A DNA stretch of 11,758 bases. Source: Kiritimatiellales bacterium. GTDB lineage: Bacteria; Verrucomicrobiota; Kiritimatiellia; Kiritimatiellales; Pontiellaceae. Below the pieces are notes generated by a model. The model saw only the letters and a list, made by a program, of their open reading frames with translations. It did no database searches and was not told the DNA's origin. A program made the position numbers and the translations under genes. The stretch spans positions 1 to 11,758 of the forward strand of contig JAUUYK010000008.1 in assembly GCA_030588285.1 (NCBI GenBank). Direction: 5' to 3'. Positions 1 to 8,348 of this stretch are shown here, one piece after another. Positions within the stretch are counted from its first letter, which is position 1. The number at the start of each line of letters is the position of its first letter.

Positions 1-380
1 AGTACCGGATAAGCAAACAGGCCGTGTGTCGCGGCAACACCTTTGGCAATTTTGTCTTTATAGGAATGGCAGCGTTCGAGTAGCCCCATTGGGGTTAGGG
101 TGGAAAGCATCCAAGCCAACTCGTGTACTTCCGGCACATCACTTTGACGATAAAACGCGGTTTTATTTGGATCGATTCCGCACGCCAAAAAGTCTAACGC
201 CACATCCGCCGTCATTTCTCGCAAAGCCGCCGGATCCTGCACAGTGGTCATTGCGTGATAGTTCGCAATAAAATAATAGGCCTCGCCCTGTTCTTGCAGT
301 TCGATCGCCGGTTTCTTCATGCCAAAATAGTTGCCGATATGCAGTTTGCCCGAAGGCTGTATGCCTGAAAGTATTCTCAT
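1..380 (-). CDS. trpS: tryptophan--tRNA ligase, N-terminal part (runs off the left edge)
   Basis: This is the first ~126 residues of a class I aminoacyl-tRNA synthetase that charges tRNA-Trp in the cytoplasm. Reading the minus strand from the ATG at 380 gives MRILSGIQPSGKLHIGNYFG, the typical TrpRS opening. The ATP-binding HIGH-type motif appears as HIGN (residues 14-17), preceded by the conserved SGIQPSG. Further on are the YYFIANYHAMT and FYRQSDVPEVHELAW segments expected of the TrpRS/TyrRS Rossmann fold. The KMSKS loop and C-terminus lie outside the window. The start is supported by GGAG eight bases upstream (minus strand) and by homology. The fucosidase gene upstream on the same strand has its own terminator, so trpS probably has a separate promoter. 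Family assignment is confident; completeness cannot be judged. Confidence 0.93.
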   Translation of the reverse strand, partial: MRILSGIQPSGKLHIGNYFGMKKPAIELQEQGEAYYFIANYHAMTTVQDPAALREMTADVALDFLACGIDPNKTAFYRQSDVPEVHELAWMLSTLTPMGLLERCHSYKDKIAKGVAATHGLFAYPV

Positions 381-463
381 GAAAGGTGCTCCAAAATAGT
401 GAATAGAAAAAAGGGGGGTATTTTGCCCGGATGGGTTTGAAGGAGGAGTCAATGGCGGATGAA

Positions 464-469
464 ATTATA
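464..469 (-). promoter_or_regulatory. possible -10 element for trpS
   Basis: The minus strand carries an exact TATAAT here, about 84 bases upstream of the trpS ATG and downstream of the fucosidase terminator, which is where a trpS promoter is needed. No good -35 hexamer lies 16-18 bases further upstream, so this is a weak call. Confidence 0.3.
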
Positions 470-486
470 CCCCGGAGTGCTGGGGT

Positions 487-525
487 GATTTTCCTCCCGC
501 CTCGTATAGAGGAGGGAGGGAAATC
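487..525. repeat. 17-bp inverted repeat (hairpin) between fucosidase and trpS
   Basis: The left arm GATTTTCCTCCCGCCTC (487-503) pairs with the right arm at 509-525 around a 5-base loop (GTATA), with one wobble-type and one mismatched position. Neither strand has a T-tract directly after the stem, so it is not a standard intrinsic terminator. It lies just downstream of the fucosidase terminator, and could stabilise the fucosidase mRNA 3' end or be part of a longer trpS leader if transcription starts upstream. Confidence 0.6.
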
Positions 526-566
526 AAAAAAGCGGTCTGGGATTGGTTTAGAAATCGCAGCCGCTT
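526..566 (-). terminator. intrinsic terminator of the fucosidase gene
   Basis: On the minus strand AAGCGGCTG pairs with CAG-A-CCGCTT (one bulged A). An inner GATT/AATC stem closes an 8-base loop, and a run of six T follows at 531-526. It begins 24 bases past the fucosidase stop codon. Stem, loop and T-tract are all seen directly. Confidence 0.8.
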
Positions 567-589
567 CTGTTTTCCGGAAGGGGACTGGC

Positions 590-2182
590 TTATGGGGTTA
601 AAATAGGCGCTTCGGGAACGGGTGGAATATTTTTTTGATCCATATTCCACGGTTCCGGAGCCGTTAGTTTAAACCCAGTCAGCTGGAAACTATACGCATG
701 TTTGCACGGACGATCTTCCACCTTTAAGTTAGGAATTTTGAGGGTGAGGGCGCCGTCGGGGTCTACGCTGTATTTTATGGGCTCTTTGTGACCCAATAAT
801 TCAATCGTTGCTCCTTCGCTTTCTTCAACGATAATCTGTTTTAAGGTGAGGTCTTTGTCGGGCCATCCCAGAACAATCACGTTTAATTTTTTACCGTATT
901 TCGAACGGGTAAAGCGGATGTTTTTTGCATCGTAAGGGGAGGTCCGATCCATATGTCCCATTTCGCGTCTTGGACCTTCGCCATAAACAAACCAGGGGCG
1001 GGTTGTATAAATGGCATCTCCATTAATATCTAACCAGTCTCCAATTCCTTTCAACACGTCGAGCGTTTCGGCATCCAAACTTCCATCTGCTTTTGGAGGC
1101 ACGTTGAGCAAGAGGTTGCCGTTTTTACTTACAATATCGACCAGTTTATCAATTACACAATTTACGCTTTTATATTCGGCCCCTTTGCGATATCCCCACG
1201 GACCAATGGAGTCGTCCGTTTGCCATGGATCTTTGATGGTCTGGCCGGCTTTCGACCGTTCCAAGTCCAGCGTGCTCACTCCGTCAACATATAACGAACG
1301 ACGCGGGCCGCGATCTTTTATATTAAATACGCCATGATGTTCGCCATGCCATTCCGTATTCCGGTTGTAGAAGTAGGACATCAGCTTCATGCCGATTTTT
1401 CCATCATCGGCTAAAAACGGGATGCCGCTATCTAAGTAAATTAATTCAGGGCGATGTTGATCGATTAGATCGGCTAATCGCTTGTACCACATTTCGGCCC
1501 AATCTTCTTCGACATCGAGGGCTTCGTAGCGGCTGGTTCTATTGGGTTTCATGTAGAAATCCTGAAATTCGGGATTTGCGCCATCATAAGCCACTCCGGC
1601 TTTTTCGCCTTTTTTATCGGCGCCATGCGAGGTTTGCATCCAGCTAAGCGTGCGGGCCAGATGTGTGGTGACCCCGAAATGGAGTCCTTGTTTAATCGAA
1701 GCAGCCCGGAATTCGCCGATGATATCGCGCTTGGGGCCCATGTTAACCGAGTTCCAGCGGGTATGTTTCGAATCCCATAAATCAAATCCATCGTGATGAA
1801 CAGCGCAGGGCGTGAAGTATTTGGCTCCGGCTTTTTTGAAGGTAGCGACCATCTGGTCCGCATCGAATTTTTCGGCTTTCCACATCGGGATAAAATCTTT
1901 GTAGCCAAACTTACTGGGGTGGCCATATTTTTCTACATGGTAGTTGTAGCTTTCTGTTCCTTCGCGGTACATCTCGTGGGCATACCATTCGCCAAACTCC
2001 GGAATGGAATAGATTCCCCAGTGAATATAAATTCCAAACTTGGCATCGCTGAACCACTCGGGGCATTCGTAGTGTTTCAGCGAGGGGATGGTTGGTTCAA
2101 AGGTATGCTGTGCTGTTGCCAGTTGGCTCGAACAAAGCAAAAGCATCATAATAAAAATAGCTTTTGGGGTCATTGCTTTCAT
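590..2182 (-). CDS. secreted alpha-L-fucosidase, glycoside hydrolase family 29
   Basis: Predicted to hydrolyse terminal alpha-L-fucose from glycans outside the cytoplasm. The 530-residue protein begins with a signal peptide (basic MKAMTPK, hydrophobic core ~8-18, likely cleavage near ATAQ at 22-25). The GH29 barrel follows: WFSDAKFGIYIHWGIYS (43-59), HHDGFDLWDSKHTRWN (129-144), MGPKRDIIGE (148-157). In PELIYLDSG the Asp at 251 sits at the retaining-nucleophile position. NGNLLLNVPPKADGSL (354-369) ends the barrel, and a beta-rich C-terminal domain (~410-510) is typical of the family. YLDSG replaces the more usual W-(F/N)-D-G context, and the usual H-x-A-E-x-W stretch reads HLARTLSW (174-181). 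Start: AAGGA lies nine bases before the ATG; a second in-frame ATG at codon 4 is possible. The gene stands alone with its own terminator. Family confident; natural substrate (fucoidan, host glycan or other) unknown. Confidence 0.92.
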   Translation of the reverse strand: MKAMTPKAIFIMMLLLCSSQLATAQHTFEPTIPSLKHYECPEWFSDAKFGIYIHWGIYSIPEFGEWYAHEMYREGTESYNYHVEKYGHPSKFGYKDFIPMWKAEKFDADQMVATFKKAGAKYFTPCAVHHDGFDLWDSKHTRWNSVNMGPKRDIIGEFRAASIKQGLHFGVTTHLARTLSWMQTSHGADKKGEKAGVAYDGANPEFQDFYMKPNRTSRYEALDVEEDWAEMWYKRLADLIDQHRPELIYLDSGIPFLADDGKIGMKLMSYFYNRNTEWHGEHHGVFNIKDRGPRRSLYVDGVSTLDLERSKAGQTIKDPWQTDDSIGPWGYRKGAEYKSVNCVIDKLVDIVSKNGNLLLNVPPKADGSLDAETLDVLKGIGDWLDINGDAIYTTRPWFVYGEGPRREMGHMDRTSPYDAKNIRFTRSKYGKKLNVIVLGWPDKDLTLKQIIVEESEGATIELLGHKEPIKYSVDPDGALTLKIPNLKVEDRPCKHAYSFQLTGFKLTAPEPWNMDQKNIPPVPEAPILTP

Positions 2183-2202
2183 GTTTATTCATCCTTGATT
2201 AT

Positions 2203-2220
2203 TTCTCCTAATCGGGAGAA
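2203..2220. promoter_or_regulatory. palindrome in the fucosidase 5' leader
   Basis: TTCTCCTAATCGGGAGAA has perfect 6-bp arms around a 6-base centre. It ends 20 bases before the fucosidase ATG and 8 bases before its ribosome-binding site. It could be a repressor operator, since sugar-utilisation genes often have one, or a leader hairpin. Function is inferred from position only. Confidence 0.35.
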
Positions 2221-2324
2221 GTGGGGCTTATATCTAAAATAATGCCATTAAAATACGGCTATTATTCGGTGGAAATTTATAAGAAATGGGGGCGAGTTTA
2301 TCAAATCATTTAAGGTGAATTCTT

Positions 2325-2341
2325 AAAAAGGGCACCTTTTT
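2325..2341. repeat. short A/T-armed inverted repeat
   Basis: AAAAAGG and CCTTTTT pair around a 3-base loop (GCA), giving an A-tract, short stem and T-tract on both strands. It resembles a weak bidirectional terminator, but no gene ends nearby. It may insulate the two divergent units or bind a regulator. Confidence 0.35.
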
Positions 2342-2468
2342 TGAATGCTTCAGGAGGGGGGTGACCGACTGTTGAGAAGCGCCAATAGGCCTCCTAGTCA
2401 TAAAATTACCTCGTTAAAGTATAAAAGGATCTGCGTCGTTTTCGGCTTTTGATTGCACGGCGACGCGC

Positions 2469-2497
2469 TTGACCTTTGGAGGGGGCTTCGGTAGTTT
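2469..2497 (+). promoter_or_regulatory. probable promoter of lepA-lepB
   Basis: TTGACC (2469-2474) is followed after 17 bases by TAGTTT (2492-2497). A TTTATA three bases further on is an alternative -10 with a 20-base spacer. Transcription would start near 2505, giving a leader of about 45 bases before the lepA ATG. Confidence 0.45.
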
Positions 2498-2549
2498 ATA
2501 CGCTCATTTTTTGTGGGCGGAGATGCTCGAAACCTTTTTGTGTAATATT

Positions 2550-4355
<1,806 letters not shown>

Positions 4356-4404
4356 GAGTGTTAAATTTCGACGGTGAAAAAATGATGCGCAAAGGATTTT
4401 TCCA

Positions 4405-5514
4405 ATGATTGGACTTTTGAAAAAACGAAAACTGCGGAAGCAGCTGAAAGAATATTTGCACGCCGCGCGCCACGCGCGGCATATGCGGGAAGATATTGCC
4501 GATCCGAAAGATATTGAGGCTCTTAAAATCGCCGAAGCAGTGGTTTGCGAAATCCGAAAGACGGGCGAGGGACCGGTCGAAAAAGCACTCCAAGTATTGG
4601 ACGCGGCAACCGATAAGGTGTATCCCACGAAAAATACATCGGGGATACGGGAAAATATTGAAGTCGTTATTGTGGCGCTCGGTGCTGCGATGGCGATCCG
4701 GGCCTTTTTCTTTCAGCCGTTTAAGATTCCAACGGGATCAATGCAACCCACGCTCAATGGAATAACGATCGAAGCCCAGGCCGCTCCGGGGGCATTTGAT
4801 AATCCGATCCTTAAGTTTCCAAAATGGTTGATAACAGGAACATCCTATAAAGAGATCCGGGCCACGGTTTCGGGACCGGTTGAAGATCTGCAACAGGAAA
4901 GGGATGCTTATCTCGTTCAAATCGGGGGGGTACAACATAAAATTCCGGTCTATATGAGGGAGCTAGTTCTGGAGAAAACGCCTCTGGGCTATCGTTCGTT
5001 GCTTAAAAAATCCTACGTCAAAGGCGATCTCATCGTGAGTGCCTGTGTAATTGCTGGGGATCATATTTTGGTCAATAAGATGAAGTATAATTTCATGAAT
5101 CCCGAGCGCGGGGATATCTCGGTGTTTGATACCCGAAGCATTACCGATTCGCGGGTGCGCAAGGATACGTTCTATATCAAACGGATGGTTGGGCTTCCGA
5201 GCGAAAAGATTCAGATCAAGAACCGCCGGTTGGTGGCGGATGGTCAAGTGGTTTCCAATCCGCCCATGTTTGAAAAAATGGCTACCGATCCAATCTATAG
5301 TGGAGGGCACAACACCACGCAGGGATCGCGGTTGGTGAATGAAGATTCTTTTATTCAGCTTGGTGACGATGAATATTTAATGATGGGTGATAATACCAAA
5401 ACAAATATGAGCCTTGATGGTCGCTTTTTCGGAGGAGTTCCGCGGAACGATTTCCAAGGGCCGGCCTTTTTGGTGTATTGGCCCTTCCGAGAACACTGGG
5501 GAGTTGTGCGGTAA
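4405..5514 (+). CDS. lepB: signal peptidase I with large insertion
   Basis: Membrane serine protease of family S26 that removes signal peptides from exported proteins on the outer face of the inner membrane. The 369-residue protein has a charged N-terminal cytoplasmic region (~1-82) and one membrane segment (~84-103). Box B PTGSMQPTL (109-117) carries the catalytic Ser112. Then comes a ~100-residue insertion (118-217) before GDHILVNK (218-225). Next are RGDISVF (235-241), FYIKRMVGLPSE (256-267) with the catalytic Lys259, and GDNTKTNMSLDGRFFG (328-343), a variant of the usual GDNxxNSxDSRxxG. The insertion and the long N-terminus make it larger than typical enzymes; similar PTGSMxPTLxG-plus-insert forms are, to my knowledge, common in the PVC group. 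AAAGGA eight bases before the ATG supports the start. Probably co-transcribed with lepA. Confidence 0.95.
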   Translation: MIGLLKKRKLRKQLKEYLHAARHARHMREDIADPKDIEALKIAEAVVCEIRKTGEGPVEKALQVLDAATDKVYPTKNTSGIRENIEVVIVALGAAMAIRAFFFQPFKIPTGSMQPTLNGITIEAQAAPGAFDNPILKFPKWLITGTSYKEIRATVSGPVEDLQQERDAYLVQIGGVQHKIPVYMRELVLEKTPLGYRSLLKKSYVKGDLIVSACVIAGDHILVNKMKYNFMNPERGDISVFDTRSITDSRVRKDTFYIKRMVGLPSEKIQIKNRRLVADGQVVSNPPMFEKMATDPIYSGGHNTTQGSRLVNEDSFIQLGDDEYLMMGDNTKTNMSLDGRFFGGVPRNDFQGPAFLVYWPFREHWGVVR

Positions 5515-5523
5515 AAAGGAGCT

Positions 5524-5547
5524 GTGGGGACGTTTGAGAATCCCCGC
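5524..5547 (+). terminator. hairpin just after lepB, possible terminator
   Basis: GTGGGGA (5524-5530) pairs with TCCCCGC (5541-5547), with one G-T wobble and a 10-base loop, ten bases after the lepB stop. No T-tract follows, so it may only stabilise the transcript end or act with Rho. Confidence 0.3.
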
Positions 5548-5604
5548 TGGACGAACAGTTTGATGCCGGAACTCCTTGCCCTTGAATTTCAACGAATTTG
5601 CGGG

Positions 5605-5632
5605 TTGACTTCATAAACCCTCTCGCTATTAT
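5605..5632 (+). promoter_or_regulatory. promoter of rpsT
   Basis: TTGACT (5605-5610), a 16-base spacer and TATTAT (5627-5632) make a near-consensus housekeeping promoter 55 bases before the rpsT ATG. The bases right after the -10 (CCGACC) are GC-rich, as in stringently controlled ribosomal promoters of other bacteria. Confidence 0.75.
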
Positions 5633-5687
5633 CCGACCCTTCTTTTCCAGTAAGTAGAACAAATTTGACTAAACGGAGTAACTTGAT

Positions 5688-5951
5688 ATGCCGAATCTTA
5701 AAAGCGCCAAAAAAAGAATGCGCAAAAATGCCGAGCAATACGACCGCAACGTACAGGTTCGTACTCGTATTAAAGGCGCTCGTCGCAGTATGATTGCGGC
5801 ATTGGAAGCAAATGATTCCGAAGCCGGACAGACTGCACTACGCTCGTATAGCTCTATCCTTGATAAAGCCGCCAAGGCTGGAATCATGAAGAAAAACACC
5901 GCGATTCGTCGCAAAACAAATGCAACGAATGCGTTGAGCAAAATTGCTTAA
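5688..5951 (+). CDS. rpsT: 30S ribosomal protein bS20
   Basis: Primary 16S rRNA-binding protein of the small subunit. The 87-residue, strongly basic protein has the S20 hallmarks: MPNLKSAKKRMRKNAEQ at the N-terminus, RTRIKGARR in the middle, and a C-terminal helix with KAAKAGIMKKNTAIRRKTN ending in ALSKIA. Length matches the family (~87 residues). GGAG nine bases before the ATG supports the start. It is a single-gene unit with a promoter upstream and a strong terminator 27 bases after the stop. Nothing abnormal is seen. Confidence 0.97.
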   Translation: MPNLKSAKKRMRKNAEQYDRNVQVRTRIKGARRSMIAALEANDSEAGQTALRSYSSILDKAAKAGIMKKNTAIRRKTNATNALSKIA

Positions 5952-5977
5952 GTTGCAAAACAAAAGCAGTTCGATTG

Positions 5978-6006
5978 AAAAACCCGCCACTGAGCGGGTT
6001 TTTTTT
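5978..6006. terminator. bidirectional intrinsic terminator between rpsT and lptE
   Basis: AACCCGC (5981-5987) and GCGGGTT (5994-6000) form a perfect 7-bp stem with a 6-base loop. On the plus strand eight T (5999-6006) follow the GC stem, ending the rpsT transcript. The five A at 5978-5982 supply a T-tract on the minus strand, so the element can also stop transcripts from the convergent lptE gene. Confidence 0.9.
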
Positions 6007-6064
6007 ATGCCTTTAGCGGAGGAAATGCGAGGAGGGCGTCGCGTCTACGACTTAGTCTTTAGGT

Positions 6065-6101
6065 GGGAAGCGCAAGCCGTTTAAGCCTGCGTGCTTTACC
6101 C
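6065..6101 (-). repeat. imperfect hairpin after lptE
   Basis: Just past the lptE stop, GGG-AAGC-GCA-GC pairs with GC-TGC-GCTT-CCC, with small bulges and a 7-base loop. No T-tract follows on the minus strand, so it is more likely a transcript-end hairpin than an independent terminator. Confidence 0.35.
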
Positions 6102-6106
6102 GCCGG

Positions 6107-6616
6107 TTACCACCGTTCAATCAGATCGTCGAGTATGAATTTGCTGATCTCTTTTGCCGCTTCGGGCAGTGCATCGCGTTTGGATGAGGTGAGATCGGAT
6201 TCGAAATCGAAGGTCGATTCGCCGTAGGTACTCGATGTTGAAAGCGTTTCGCCGGTTTGGGCATCTTTAAGTTCGGCCACGCCTGTGATGCGTAGGCGGT
6301 AACTTTCCGGCGTGGTGCGCAGGTCGGAGCGGTAGGAGATCGCGGTGAGGGAATATTTAGTGAGTGTGATCTCGATGACTGCATCCGCGTTTTTTGGCGA
6401 ATTAACCAGCTTCATGCGTCCGTCGAATTGAATGCGCTGGCGCATAGCGTGGGTAACTTGTAGTTCGATACTTGGTTCGCCGGATGTATTCACGACCGAG
6501 GCCAGAGTCACGGTTTCAACGCCTTCGGGGCGGGAACCGCCGAGATTATAGCCCATGCATCCGGAAAAAAGTAGGGTGGCGACGAGGCTGTTTAGCAGGT
6601 GTATTCTTCTGTTCAT
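6107..6616 (-). CDS. lptE: LptE-like LPS-assembly lipoprotein
   Basis: Likely outer-membrane lipoprotein that plugs the LptD barrel and helps deliver lipopolysaccharide to the cell surface. The 169-residue product starts with a lipoprotein signal (MNRRIHLLNSLVATLLFSGC). The lipid-modified Cys would be Cys20; the -3 residue is Phe, slightly off the usual lipobox. The mature protein opens with GYNLGG, like the GYxL start of LptE. The pattern that follows matches this family: VETVTLASVVNTSGEPSIE, then T-A-M-R-Q-R-I, N-A-D-A-V-I-E-I-T-L, and a C-terminal helix FILDDLIERW. LptE sequences diverge strongly, so this rests on architecture rather than close identity; a generic lipoprotein is the alternative. 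Single gene, divergent from serA and convergent with rpsT. The start is supported by GGA eight bases upstream and the signal sequence. Confidence 0.75.
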   Translation of the reverse strand: MNRRIHLLNSLVATLLFSGCMGYNLGGSRPEGVETVTLASVVNTSGEPSIELQVTHAMRQRIQFDGRMKLVNSPKNADAVIEITLTKYSLTAISYRSDLRTTPESYRLRITGVAELKDAQTGETLSTSSTYGESTFDFESDLTSSKRDALPEAAKEISKFILDDLIERW

Positions 6617-6671
6617 ATTGGCATCCGTTTGGAGGCGAGAACTGTCTCAGAAAAAATGGATTTGTCAAAGC

Positions 6672-6700
6672 TTGATTCCTGCGGGAAGCCTGCTTAATGT
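6672..6700 (+). promoter_or_regulatory. probable promoter of the serA-chrA operon
   Basis: TTGATT (6672-6677), a 17-base spacer and TAATGT (6695-6700) lie 38 bases before the serA ATG. The -35 is good and the -10 moderate. On the opposite strand a perfect TTGACA (plus 6663-6668) could serve lptE, but I see no -10 at the right distance. Confidence 0.5.
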
Positions 6701-6737
6701 GGCGCTCGTTTTTCCAACCCCTAACGAAGAGGACTGA

Positions 6738-8315
6738 ATGAAAAAGGTACTGATCCCGACCAAACTTAATGCGGTAGCCCGCGAAACACTCAAACAGCAT
6801 GGAGACTACACGGTTGTCCAGGACGACTCTGTTGATCTCACAACGCTGGCTTCCCAGCATCCCGACACCTATGCCCTTTTTGTTCGCTCCGAAAAGGTGA
6901 CTCCGGAAATTATCGATGCCATGCCTGCTCTGAAAGTCGTGATTCGGGCGGGTGCGGGCTATAACACGATCGACACCAAGTATGCCCGTTTAAAAGGAAT
7001 TGATGTTATGAACACGCCGGGGGCCAATGCCAATGCGGTTGCCGAAGAGGTGGTTGCGCTCATGTTGGCCGATGCGCGCCACATCATTCCATCCGATGCC
7101 TCCACGCGCTCGGGTAAATGGGAAAAGAAGGATTTCATGGGCAAAGAGATCACCGGTAAAACGGTTGGCATCGTTGGCTTCGGAGCCATTGGTCAGTTGG
7201 TCGCCAAGCGGCTCTCCGGTTTTGAGGTCAAGGTTTTGGCCTATGACCCCTTCCTCTCCGCCGAACGCGCTCGCGACCTCGGGGCTGAATCGGCCGATCT
7301 CGACGAAATCTTTGCGCAGTGCGACTACATTTCCCTGCACATGCCGGAAAACGACGAAACGCGCGGGATCATTAATAAATCGCTATTTTCGCGCATGAAA
7401 AACGGGGCCACCATTATTAACTGTGCCCGGGCTGGGATTCTAAACGAAGACGACCTGCGCGACCTTAAGGCCGATAAAGAGCTTCGTTTCTTGAACGATG
7501 TGTATGACAAAGATGCGGCCGGCGACAAATCCGTCACCGATATTGCCGACATCATGCTGCCGCACCTTGGAGCCAGTACCAGCGAGGCAAACTATAACGC
7601 GGCGCTTCGTTCGGCGACGCAACTGGTCGGCTACGACGATAAAGGCATTGCCTCCTATGTTGTAAACCGCGATGTACCGGAAGGGCTTGATAAAGCCTAT
7701 AGCGAGCTGGCCTTTGCGCTGGCGCACACCTGCCGAGGAATTGCCGGTGGCAACAAGCAGATGAAATTGATCGAAACCAGTTTCTATGGCGACCTTGCCA
7801 AATACGGGGATTGGTTGCTGGTGCAGATCGTGGCCGCATTGAGCGACGACTTTGATCGCACGCTGGGCTATGATGCCGCACTTGAGTATCTCAAGGAAAT
7901 GGGTGTGGAATATTTCAATCGTGAAACCGACACCAGCAAGGGCTACGGCAATTCCATCACGGTCGATGTCACCACCTCCGTCGATGCGGCGCACTTCCAG
8001 CGCATTAGCGTTCGGGGTACCGTGGCCGAAAGCAATATGATGATTTCGCGGATTAACGATTTCGATAAACTCTATTTCGAGCCCATCGGAAGCGCGGTAC
8101 TCTTCATCTATGAGGATCGCCCAGGCGTAATCGGCCAAATTGGTAAGGCTTTGGCCGACGCTGGAATTAATATTGCCGACATGCGTAACCCGCACGATTC
8201 CTCCGGCAAAAACTCATTGGCGTTGTTGCGAACTAACGAATCGGTCGATTGCTCGGTAATTGCAGACATCGCCGAAAAAATTAATGCGCTTCACGCCTCT
8301 TGCGTGAGCTACTAA
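6738..8315 (+). CDS. serA: D-3-phosphoglycerate dehydrogenase, long form with ASB and ACT domains
   Basis: Predicted to oxidise 3-phosphoglycerate with NAD, the first step of serine biosynthesis. The 525-residue length fits the long form. Substrate-binding part: VVIRAGAGYNTID (67-79). Rossmann motif GFGAIG (147-152), with Asp170 after the second strand favouring NAD. Catalytic Arg231 (NCARAGI) and His276 (LPHLGAST). An ASB-type domain follows (~345-430) and a C-terminal ACT domain (~450-525: DRPGVIGQIGKAL, DAGINIADM) for probable serine feedback. Oddity: the catalytic Glu normally in DVFxxEP is absent; the segment reads DVYDKDAAGD, with Asp259 aligned and no Glu between 249 and 282. The ACT segment also lacks the usual GRxxGG pattern (NPHDSSGKNSLAL). 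AGAGGA four bases before the ATG is the ribosome-binding site. chrA genes follow 33 bases downstream. Confidence 0.9.
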   Translation: MKKVLIPTKLNAVARETLKQHGDYTVVQDDSVDLTTLASQHPDTYALFVRSEKVTPEIIDAMPALKVVIRAGAGYNTIDTKYARLKGIDVMNTPGANANAVAEEVVALMLADARHIIPSDASTRSGKWEKKDFMGKEITGKTVGIVGFGAIGQLVAKRLSGFEVKVLAYDPFLSAERARDLGAESADLDEIFAQCDYISLHMPENDETRGIINKSLFSRMKNGATIINCARAGILNEDDLRDLKADKELRFLNDVYDKDAAGDKSVTDIADIMLPHLGASTSEANYNAALRSATQLVGYDDKGIASYVVNRDVPEGLDKAYSELAFALAHTCRGIAGGNKQMKLIETSFYGDLAKYGDWLLVQIVAALSDDFDRTLGYDAALEYLKEMGVEYFNRETDTSKGYGNSITVDVTTSVDAAHFQRISVRGTVAESNMMISRINDFDKLYFEPIGSAVLFIYEDRPGVIGQIGKALADAGINIADMRNPHDSSGKNSLALLRTNESVDCSVIADIAEKINALHASCVSY

Positions 8316-8348
8316 CCTCCAACGCAACACCCAACTAAAAAGGTTCCA

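Larger units (their letters stand above)
2183..2468. other. divergent intergenic region between fucosidase and lepA
   Basis: No convincing gene lies here. The region separates two divergent units and should hold the fucosidase promoter (minus) and upstream lepA sequences (plus). It contains an AT-rich tract (about 2229-2325), two short inverted repeats listed separately, and a weak TATAAA at 2420-2425 on the plus strand without a good -35. I could not fix the fucosidase promoter. Confidence 0.6.

Noticed and set aside
2242..2313. 23-codon small frame (MPLKYGYYSVEIYKK...) in the fucosidase-lepA gap
   Set aside because: No ribosome-binding site at a proper distance, AT-rich low-information sequence, and no recognisable family; chance is the simplest explanation.
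2352..2395. AGGAGG ... CCTCCT long-range pairing before lepA
   Set aside because: Only six base pairs across a 32-base loop with no clear inner stem; not enough to call a structured leader.
2469..2549. N-terminal extension of LepA from a TTG at 2469
   Set aside because: The TTG coincides with the -35 TTGACC, has no ribosome-binding site, and adds 27 residues absent from LepA; the ATG at 2550 fits the family start.
7440..8195. 251-codon open frame antisense to serA
   Set aside because: Fully covered by serA, whose domains are clear; no ribosome-binding site or family features on the minus strand.
8291..8307. TCACGC/GCGTGA hairpin at the end of serA as a terminator
   Set aside because: It is inside the last serA codons, has no T-tract, and the chrA genes follow closely with no other promoter.
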